Assembly (NCBI GenBank): GCA_946886805.1
Contig: CAMPJM010000018.1
Location: forward strand, 1-19,696
Reading direction: 5' to 3'
DNA length: 19,696 nucleotides
From: an uncultured Flammeovirgaceae bacterium
GTDB taxonomy: Bacteria > Bacteroidota > Bacteroidia > Cytophagales > Cyclobacteriaceae
The position numbers and the translations under genes are program-made. Of this stretch, positions 1-5,418 are shown one piece after another. The notes below the pieces were generated by a model. It saw only the letters and a program-made list of their open reading frames with translations, searched no databases and had not been told where the DNA came from. Each line of letters opens with the position of its first letter. Position 1 is the first letter of the stretch.

Positions 1-138
1 AACGCTGAGGAGGCTAATACACCTCAAAACTTCATTAGATTAACATGCGAAACTTCAGTTAAAATATACTTCTTCTTCAATAATACAGCGGTCAGACAAC
101 CGACACCAAAAACAACCAGGACTTACACCTTCTCATGA
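1..138 (+). CDS. possible C-terminal end of a truncated upstream gene
   Basis: The frame that begins at base 1 stays open for 45 codons and closes with TGA at 136-138. The other two plus frames close early, and the minus strand shows no long frame here. The encoded peptide is polar with a short hydrophobic patch (YFFF) and has no motif I recognise. The gene would start outside the window. It could equally be a chance open frame in an intergenic stretch. The following 139-281 is very AT-rich, as expected of a leader region for the next gene. Confidence 0.25.
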   Translation, partial: NAEEANTPQNFIRLTCETSVKIYFFFNNTAVRQPTPKTTRTYTFS

Positions 139-281
139 CGCTATAAACTTTCCATATTTATAAATTTCCTAAAACCTATTCTAACAATTGTTGTTAATTC
201 AACAAAATCGAATTTTTAGCTTTCTATTTTTTTGGTGACTTTTTGTTAAACCGTATTTTTTACACCGGAGCTTATTTTTTT

Positions 282-971
282 ATGAAATCACCACATAAGA
301 TTTCTTGTTTAATTCCTTTTTTCAACGAGGGAGAAAGATTATTTTCTGTTCTTAAATTTGTAACTAAAATTCCTGAAATATCTCAGGTAATATGTATTGA
401 CGATGGTTCTTCTGATAATATTTCCAGCGAAATAGAAGATCGCTGGCCAACGGTCGATCTAATTTGCCTGCAAAAAAACGAAGGAAAATCATCGGCCATT
501 AGGCACGGGTTACAAGCAGCAAAATATGATTATGTTTTACTGATGGATGCTGATCTTCAATTTCTGAATTTTTGTGAAATCGAAAATGCGATTCAAACAG
601 TTTACGATCAAAATTTTATTGATATGCTTATTCTCCGCCGAATTAAAGCCCCATGGTACTTTAAAATTGATCGGAGGGATGTGTTGTTTTCAGGGGAGCG
701 GATTTTGAGAAAAAATGATTTGGAGGATATACTTAAAGATGAAGTTTGGGGATACCAATTAGAAATAGCCATTAACCGTTACATGATAAGGAATCAGAAG
801 GTAGTTCGGTGGATCCCCTGGTCTGCTTCAAATACACACAAAGCAAAAAAATGGGGATTTTTTTATGGCTTTAAAAAAGAAATTTTGATGTTCCAGGATA
901 TGATAGTATATGGCGGAGTTATGCAATATTTACTGCAAATATTAATTTTCGCAAGAAAAAGGATTGAATAA
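282..971 (+). CDS. family 2 glycosyltransferase (short, dolichyl/polyprenyl-phosphate sugar transferase-like)
   Basis: This 229-residue protein has the GT-A fold signatures of glycosyltransferase family 2. The first beta strand is followed by IPFFNEGERL (residues 11-20), then the nucleotide-binding ICIDDGSSDN (37-46; Asp40/Asp41), NEGKSSAIRHGL (66-77), and the metal-binding DAD at 89-91 within LLMDADLQF. The late segment RRDVLFSGERILRK (131-144) and GYQLEIAIN (158-166) resemble the acceptor-side region of DPM-type enzymes. There is no clear C-terminal multi-helix membrane domain, so it is a compact cytoplasmic or membrane-associated form. I chose the ATG at 282, preceded by GGAG, over the in-frame TTG at 243, because the extra 13 residues precede the conserved first strand without adding anything. 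It presumably transfers a nucleotide-sugar to a lipid or glycan acceptor; the substrate cannot be read from sequence. It stands alone and converges on the histidine kinase gene. Confidence 0.85.
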   Translation: MKSPHKISCLIPFFNEGERLFSVLKFVTKIPEISQVICIDDGSSDNISSEIEDRWPTVDLICLQKNEGKSSAIRHGLQAAKYDYVLLMDADLQFLNFCEIENAIQTVYDQNFIDMLILRRIKAPWYFKIDRRDVLFSGERILRKNDLEDILKDEVWGYQLEIAINRYMIRNQKVVRWIPWSASNTHKAKKWGFFYGFKKEILMFQDMIVYGGVMQYLLQILIFARKRIE

Positions 972-1027
972 AAAATAGATCGATTTAATTCTTTCATCGC
1001 TGCACGCCCAAGTTTTCTGCTTGATCC

Positions 1028-1046
1028 ATTATAGGGTACCTATAAT
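1028..1046. terminator. AT-rich hairpin between convergent genes
   Basis: ATTATAGG (1028-1035) and CCTATAAT (1039-1046) form an 8-bp perfect stem around a GTA loop in the gap between the convergent glycosyltransferase and histidine kinase genes. The stem overlaps the TAG stop codon of the kinase (1040-1042). It is not GC-rich and has only a short A/T run beside it, so a terminator role is plausible but weak. Confidence 0.3.
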
Positions 1047-1891
1047 TTAAGACAAGGCAGGGCGAGTGACACAGTTGTTCCTACACCTTCCGTTGATGCT
1101 ACTTCCAATGTGCCTCTCAGTTTACGAACCGCTTCCTGCACTGTATACAAACCTAAGCCAAGACCGGCTATTTCTGACGAAGACCTGTTAAACATATTGA
1201 AGATTTGAGGCAACTGCTCTTCTTTTATCCCTCGTCCGTTATCAGATACCTCCACTCTTAGCTCCTTTTTATTAGAACTTACCTCAATTCTTAAGATGAG
1301 TCGCTCCGCAGTATTTCTAAACTTAAAAGCATTGGCTATTAGGTGATGAATTATTAGCTCAACCAAAACGCGATCAGAAGTAAAATTTTCTCTTCGATTA
1401 ATGGAGATAATGCTGTTGACATGGCAACTTGGGAGGTTTGTTTTTTGATGTTCAATAGCGAGTGTAAAAAGATCCTCAATATCTAAGATTTCAGGTTGGA
1501 TAATTTGCCTGGAAATGGACGCATTGAAAACGATTTCTCTGATCGTATTATCAAGCTTTTTTATGCTTCCCTCCATCATTTGCAGGTACTGTTCTGTGGG
1601 CTGCTCATTTTCCGTTATTTTGATAACGTTTATTAATCCCAGTACGGAAACTAGCGGAGCCCGCAGATCATGTGAGGCCCGGTAAATATATTTTTCCAAT
1701 TCACTATGCACTTTTTCAAGTGAGACATTTAATTCATCCAGCTTTTTTTGAAGGTATATTTCTTTGGGAGATTTGTGTTTATTTCCGTTTTTTCTGAACT
1801 TTCTGTAGGATGATGCGAGGCTTCTATTATTTCGGAGAGATTTAGCACTAAATGATTTTTTCGGAGGATAGTTGTCAATGGTAAATCTCAT
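1040..1891 (-). CDS. soluble sensor histidine kinase (HisKA + HATPase_c)
   Basis: This 283-residue protein is a two-component histidine kinase. Residues 1-45 are basic and Ser-rich. Residues 45-70 look like a short coiled coil (LQKKLDELNVSLEKVHSELE). The H-box ASHDLRAPL places the phospho-accepting His at residue 74. The ATPase domain follows: N-box with Asn187 (HLIANAFKF), G1 box DNGRG (217-221), F-box-like QIFNMFNR and G2 box GLGLGL (243-248). There is no transmembrane helix, PAS, GAF or receiver domain, so it is cytoplasmic and any signal must arrive through the short N-terminus or a partner protein. No response regulator lies nearby, so it is an orphan kinase. The ATG at 1891 is the first start in frame. 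The C-terminus is complete. Confidence 0.9.
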   Translation of the reverse strand: MRFTIDNYPPKKSFSAKSLRNNRSLASSYRKFRKNGNKHKSPKEIYLQKKLDELNVSLEKVHSELEKYIYRASHDLRAPLVSVLGLINVIKITENEQPTEQYLQMMEGSIKKLDNTIREIVFNASISRQIIQPEILDIEDLFTLAIEHQKTNLPSCHVNSIISINRRENFTSDRVLVELIIHHLIANAFKFRNTAERLILRIEVSSNKKELRVEVSDNGRGIKEEQLPQIFNMFNRSSSEIAGLGLGLYTVQEAVRKLRGTLEVASTEGVGTTVSLALPCLKL

Positions 1892-1916
1892 AAAATTAAT
1901 TTAAAGTTTAAAAAAT

Positions 1917-1943
1917 GCCATCCCTATACGGCGCAGGGGTGGC
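1917..1943. repeat. REP-like hairpin
   Basis: GCCATCCC (1917-1924) pairs with GGGGTGGC (1936-1943; one G-T wobble) around an 11-nt loop, just upstream of the kinase start. The same GCCATCCC word recurs at 2172 and 2194, so this is one of three related hairpin-forming elements within 300 bp. The rest of the 1892-2147 gap holds the CCCGAAAGCTTTCGGG palindrome and AT-rich DNA with no gene. Confidence 0.4.
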
Positions 1944-2048
1944 TCAAGAAAATATTTTAACGATTAAGTATATGACGAACAGGAAATAGAATCGGTTGGA
2001 ATGGGTGAAAATTATTTTTCAGTATCTCATCAGTAATTTCGGTGTTAT

Positions 2049-2064
2049 CCCGAAAGCTTTCGGG
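2049..2064. repeat. 16-bp perfect palindrome
   Basis: CCCGAAAGCTTTCGGG is a perfect 16-bp palindrome in the gap downstream of the Dma-like gene (minus strand) and upstream of the kinase gene. It could act as a terminator stem for the sigma/anti-sigma operon or be a dispersed repeat unit. There is no T-run immediately beside it. Confidence 0.4.
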
Positions 2065-2120
2065 ACTTTAAAAACGAAGCCGACATTGCAACGCTTATTT
2101 TAAAGATATTTATAATTATA

Positions 2121-2140
2121 GCTTTGCGTTCTTTGCGTTT
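2121..2140. repeat. CTTTGCGT-type short repeat
   Basis: GCTTTGCGTTCTTTGCGTTT contains two copies of CTTTGCGTT nine bases apart. On the minus strand it reads as AACGCAAAG twice, shortly after the stop codon at 2148 of a minus-strand gene. A related element lies at 5206-5224, also downstream of a minus-strand gene. From memory, AACGCAAAGA-like runs are a common intergenic repeat type in Bacteroidota; that part is recollection, not shown here. Confidence 0.35.
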
Positions 2141-2147
2141 TTTTAAC

Positions 2148-3569
2148 TTATTTTTCTTTGCATGTGGCATAGCCATCCCTTCGGGGCGGCAAAGCCATCC
2201 CTTTCGGGAAAATTTTTACTTCTGGCTTGTCCAGGTTAGGAATCAAGAATAAAAGCGAAATGTTTAAATCTACAGACCCATTTCGAGTTTTACTCAAGGA
2301 GGAAGGGATTCTTCCTTTGCCAGAGTAAATATTTGTCAAACCATATTTGAAACGGAGTCCGGTAGTCACCACCATTGATTTAGACACGGAGTATTCATAT
2401 TCAAATCCGGCTAACACACCTGCATCATTTGGCTTATATTCGGCCATTACGTCTTGTGATTTATGCCTGATTTTCTCTTCGGCACTCAAAAGTCTGCTGT
2501 TGTAAAAGCCTAAAAGGAAACTGGAATTGGAGGCCTTGGAAAATCCAACTAAGGGACTTAGCCTGTATTTAAGAATCGCGGATAAATTAACATATTGAAG
2601 GTTAATGGATTTTTTGGTATAATGACCATTTATGTAGTCTTTATAACTCTGCCCTTCTTCAGAATAAGCCAATTCTGCTTGCAATGCCACTCTTTGCTTT
2701 ACATTATATACAGCCGATATACCCAAATTTTTACCAAAGGAGGGAAGGGTAGTATTCAGCTCTTCCGATGAAAGCCCCTTGTAAGTAGCCTGGTTGAGCA
2801 ACCAACGATTTTTTACTGCTCCGTAAATTCCTATTGCAAACGTATATGGAATATTTGTTTCACCTAATCGCATGTCGTCGTTATTTTCCGGTGTAGACTT
2901 TTCTGTGTTGTGTCTGGGTATTCTTCCTGAAATTAAAAATGACGATTGAGGATATTTTAATTCCATTCCGAATGAACGAAGAGGCTCTAAATTGGAGGTG
3001 GTTCTCACTTTTCCTAAATTTTGAGGGGAACTATTTTCAAACTGAACGGGAGTTAAATCGGCTCCATTTTGAGCTGAAATTTGTCTTGTTTTCTCCTTCG
3101 GCTTTCCTATCGGAGTTACACGCTTAGCTTCAGAGTGATCACTATCACCCGCTGTATTATAGGTGTTTTGATCGTCGTCTGGGTTGTCTAAAACCCGATC
3201 GTTATTTTCAGAAGCCTGGCCTGCTTCAGCTATTTCCTCTGTTGAATACTGGCCATCTGCATCTGATAAGTGGCTATATTCATCTTCAACGGCAGGAAAC
3301 GTTGTGTCTTTAAAAGTAAGATCTTCTTTAAAAGCAGGAAGTAAAAGTAGGAGCAAGGCAGCAAAAATAACAATTCTCTCAGCATACTTTGAATACTTGA
3401 AATACTGCTCATTTTTGTCTATCTGATCCAGATTTGCGTGAAGGTTCTCCCAAACTTCATCAATATCCAATTGCTTATTGATTTCTTCCCAGCTATCCAA
3501 TGGGGGAGCCGGCTTGAAATCCTCCATGCTTTTTTTATACCAATGAATAAAATCCTTATCCTTTTCCAC
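2148..3569 (-). CDS. dual-membrane-spanning anti-sigma factor (Dma-like) with C-terminal outer-membrane beta-barrel
   Basis: This 473-residue protein has four parts. Residues 1-63 are a soluble, Trp- and acid-rich segment (HWYKKSMEDF, then PPLDSWEEI at 22-30), matching the short anti-sigma-like N-terminus seen next to ECF sigma genes in Bacteroidota. Residues 64-80 are a single hydrophobic helix (IVIFAALLLLLLPAF). Residues 81-235 are an acidic, low-complexity linker long enough to cross the periplasm. Residues 240-444 are rich in alternating aromatic/hydrophobic strands like PorT/OmpW-type barrels. This is the architecture of the Dma proteins known from Bacteroides thetaiotaomicron, which hold a sigma factor in the cytoplasm while anchored in the outer membrane. 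It starts with GTG 3 bp after the stop of the sigma gene, so the two are translationally linked. Residues 445-473 run past the last strand and are partly encoded by REP-like DNA. An ordinary barrel protein with a misjudged start is the main alternative, but the single internal helix argues against it. Confidence 0.75.
   Translation of the reverse strand: MEKDKDFIHWYKKSMEDFKPAPPLDSWEEINKQLDIDEVWENLHANLDQIDKNEQYFKYSKYAERIVIFAALLLLLLPAFKEDLTFKDTTFPAVEDEYSHLSDADGQYSTEEIAEAGQASENNDRVLDNPDDDQNTYNTAGDSDHSEAKRVTPIGKPKEKTRQISAQNGADLTPVQFENSSPQNLGKVRTTSNLEPLRSFGMELKYPQSSFLISGRIPRHNTEKSTPENNDDMRLGETNIPYTFAIGIYGAVKNRWLLNQATYKGLSSEELNTTLPSFGKNLGISAVYNVKQRVALQAELAYSEEGQSYKDYINGHYTKKSINLQYVNLSAILKYRLSPLVGFSKASNSSFLLGFYNSRLLSAEEKIRHKSQDVMAEYKPNDAGVLAGFEYEYSVSKSMVVTTGLRFKYGLTNIYSGKGRIPSSLSKTRNGSVDLNISLLFLIPNLDKPEVKIFPKGMALPPRRDGYATCKEK
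2172..2210. repeat. tandem REP-like hairpins inside the 3' end of the Dma-like gene
   Basis: Two copies of GCCATCCCTT(T)CGGG, at 2172-2186 and 2194-2208, lie head to tail. Each can fold (GCCATCCC against GGGGCGGC; CCC TTTC GGG). They lie within the last 20 codons of the minus-strand reading frame. A third GCCATCCC hairpin lies at 1917. Confidence 0.5.
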
Positions 3570-3572
3570 TGT

Positions 3573-4124
3573 TTAAGCTTCTAATTCTATCAACAGACTT
3601 TTTAATAAGGCCCTTGCTCTGCTATATTGAGATTTTGAGGTACCCTCGCTTATTTGTAGTTTTTCAGAAATCTCCTTATGGGTGAAACCTTCTATAACAT
3701 ATAAGTTGAAGATAATTCTGGCTCCTTCGGGAAGTTTTTTCAGGTTATTTAAGATATCTTGGGTGCCTAATTGAGACAAAATAGATTCTTTTGCCTCATA
3801 GCGGTCTTCAAGTGTCTTATCTTCTAAATATTTATTAAGTCGGGAAGATTTTCTATAATAGTCAATGGCTGTATTGGTAATAATCCTTCTAATCCATACC
3901 TCCAGTTTTCCCTCAAACTGGTAACTTCCAATTTTTTTAAATACTTTAATAAAGCCCTCCTGAAGTACATCTTTGGCTGCTGCAGTATCACTGCAATAGT
4001 TAAGACAGATCCCATACATTTTAGAAGCATATCGGTTGTACAAATACTCTTGAAATCGGCGGTCGTTTTCAAGACATCCGTTTACCAGTGCTTCATCCGT
4101 ATAAATAGTTAGGGATTCCTCCAT
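3573..4124 (-). CDS. ECF-type RNA polymerase sigma factor (partner of the Dma-like anti-sigma)
   Basis: This 183-residue protein has the two ECF sigma domains. Sigma region 2 spans about 22-92, with FQEYLYNRYASKMYGIC, the DVLQEGFIKVF core-binding segment (52-63) and WIRRIITNTAIDYYR (77-91), the -10 recognition part. Region 4 spans about 124-178, with LPEGARIIFNLYVIEGFTHKEI and the recognition helix ISEGTSKSQYSRAR (158-171). It lies between the GN-repeat lipoprotein (6 bp upstream) and the Dma-like anti-sigma gene (3 bp downstream), so all three should be one transcript. By analogy with the Das/Dma pairs it would be released from the cytoplasmic N-terminus of the barrel protein upon an envelope signal. 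Its target promoter is not evident from this window. The ATG at 4124 is the first start and the protein has standard length. Confidence 0.93.
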   Translation of the reverse strand: MEESLTIYTDEALVNGCLENDRRFQEYLYNRYASKMYGICLNYCSDTAAAKDVLQEGFIKVFKKIGSYQFEGKLEVWIRRIITNTAIDYYRKSSRLNKYLEDKTLEDRYEAKESILSQLGTQDILNNLKKLPEGARIIFNLYVIEGFTHKEISEKLQISEGTSKSQYSRARALLKSLLIELEA

Positions 4125-4130
4125 TTATCG

Positions 4131-5036
4131 TTATTTAAAAACAGCAGAGATTGATTGGTTGAACCTGTTGTAAATCACATTATACATGCTTGAATTTATA
4201 TCTCTGGATATTAAAATCGTTTTCTCCTTATCAATTTCTACCTGCTTGGCATTTTCAAAATCATTTCTGGAAAGCGTTCCCAACAGATCCGAAATATTTA
4301 TATTAATTCCGGCTTCGACTGCTTTTCCTTCATTAAGTACGATGCTTCGCTCTCCTTCTTCGTTTACAGCTATGATTTCATAGATTTCTTCTTCATTAAT
4401 TTCTATAAGCAAAGGAATTTTGTCGTCAGATAAGCTAGTATATGTTCCGGAAATGTAAAAAGCAGGAAAATTATCTATTGTCGCATTTCCATTCCCGTTT
4501 CCGTTGCCATTTCCATTTCCGTTTCCATTACCGTTACCGTTTCCGTTACCGTTTCCATTGCCATTGCCATTGCCGTTTCCATTGCCATTACCGTTCCCAT
4601 TGCCATTACCGTTCCCGTCGCCGTCATCATCATCGTCATCATCTTCGTCATTATCAGGGGATGAATCTTTGCCCTTGGGCACCGTCAAAAGGATTTTTAT
4701 TCTTGTATAGATGCCTTGAGGAACCTGAAAATTCATTGACTGATCCGCATTATCTGACACAAAGTTGATCTTGTTAGTCTCTGGAAAAGAGGTAGTAAAG
4801 AAATGATCATCATAATTCTCGCGGATGCCATCAAATTCAAACTTTTCAACCAATAATTCGCTCTGATCAATACTGATATAATCATCTACTTCGGCCGTCA
4901 TTAAGGAGAAATGTACATCAAATCCCGCGGGTTTAGTTTCAGGCTCCTTTTGACATCCAAATGTTAAAAAAATAAAAAAGATCAGGATACTATACCCAAT
5001 TTTAAAAAAATAACAGGGCCTCTGGTGAAGGTTCAT
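4131..5036 (-). CDS. lipoprotein with poly-Asp and 22-fold Gly-Asn repeat
   Basis: This 301-residue protein starts with a signal sequence (about residues 13-27) ending at a lipobox-like LTFGC with Cys28, so it is likely a lipoprotein. Residues 38-120 form a beta-rich region (FDVHFSLMTAEVDDY, then QVPQGIYTRIKILLTVPKG) that reminds me of the DUF4382-type domain of Bacteroidota lipoproteins; that assignment is tentative. Residues 127-140 are an Asp-rich run, and residues 141-184 are 22 Gly-Asn dipeptides. A second beta-rich part (185-301) follows: NFPAFYISGTY, then ININISDLLGTL. The Asp/Gly/Asn composition suggests a flexible, possibly cation-binding hinge between two halves of one domain. It is the first gene of the sigma/Dma operon and may be its sensor, regulator or cargo. 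No enzymatic motif is visible. Confidence 0.75.
   Translation of the reverse strand: MNLHQRPCYFFKIGYSILIFFIFLTFGCQKEPETKPAGFDVHFSLMTAEVDDYISIDQSELLVEKFEFDGIRENYDDHFFTTSFPETNKINFVSDNADQSMNFQVPQGIYTRIKILLTVPKGKDSSPDNDEDDDDDDDGDGNGNGNGNGNGNGNGNGNGNGNGNGNGNGNGNGNGNGNGNGNGNATIDNFPAFYISGTYTSLSDDKIPLLIEINEEEIYEIIAVNEEGERSIVLNEGKAVEAGININISDLLGTLSRNDFENAKQVEIDKEKTILISRDINSSMYNVIYNRFNQSISAVFK
4485..4616 (-). repeat. 22-unit hexanucleotide array encoding (Gly-Asn)22
   Basis: Twenty-two consecutive 6-bp units of the form GGN AAY (minus strand) run without interruption. Third positions vary (GGA/GGC/GGG, AAT/AAC), so the units are not identical copies. The plus strand reads as a Pro/Phe/Leu run that is only a shadow. 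Changes in unit number would keep the reading frame. Confidence 0.95.
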
Positions 5037-5205
5037 ATTTTAAATCTACAAAATTTACCCGAAAAACCTAAAGTAGTAATATGATGACGATTTTCAGATA
5101 AAAACCGTTGGAAGGGGCTAAGTTTTTTAAGAAGTAGAAGAGGGAACAAAGATTTAATATCAAAAAAAATTCAATGGCAGATCAAAAAATCAGATTTTGT
5201 TGTGT

Positions 5206-5224
5206 TTGTGTCTTTGTGGCAAAC
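5206..5224. repeat. CTTTGTG-type short repeat
   Basis: TTGTGTCTTTGTGGCAAAC (minus: GTTTGCCACAAAGACACAA) is of the same general type as the CTTTGCGT element at 2121-2140 and, like it, lies downstream of a minus-strand gene. It is likely a member of a dispersed intergenic repeat family. Confidence 0.3.
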
Positions 5225-5370
5225 TATGTTCAGCCCAGGCCCGCGATAAAATGGTTCACGCTTTAGGGGAGCTGCCGATAGGCTGAGGGGGGAGTCGGAG
5301 AGCAAAAATATGAAAGCCGAGAAAAAAAAGTGAATAAAAAGGAGGGTTGAATTATTCTGGCAATCAATCT

Positions 5371-5407
5371 TCTCGTCCTGATTTTATAAAACCACATCAG
5401 GACGAGA
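5371..5407 (-). terminator. hairpin after the M56 gene
   Basis: TCTCGTCCTGAT (5371-5382) and ATCAGGACGAGA (5396-5407) form a perfect 12-bp stem with a 13-nt loop. It starts 11 nt past the M56 stop codon in the direction of transcription. There is no strong U-tract after it on the minus strand, so it may be a terminator or an mRNA 3'-end stabilising stem. Confidence 0.55.
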
Positions 5408-5418
5408 CATGACATTTG

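Larger units (their letters stand above)
5037..5418. other. intergenic region: leader of the lipoprotein operon and tail of the M56 gene
   Basis: There is no convincing gene in these 382 bp. From the right it holds a hairpin just after the M56 stop (5371-5407), a purine-rich stretch (5320-5350), a GC-richer segment (5225-5300), a CTTTGTG-type short repeat (5206-5224) and an AT-rich leader upstream of the lipoprotein start (5037-5090). The leader contains TAAATTTTG on the minus strand, close to but not exactly the TAnnTTTG -7 element, so I do not call a promoter. Confidence 0.5.

Noticed and set aside
4442..4768. Plus-strand open frames over the hexamer array, one a Pro/Phe/Leu repeat (4504-4710), the other His/Arg-rich.
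   Set aside because: They are the complement of the (Gly-Asn)22 lipoprotein gene; the minus frame has a signal peptide, stop and operon spacing that fit, the plus frames have none.
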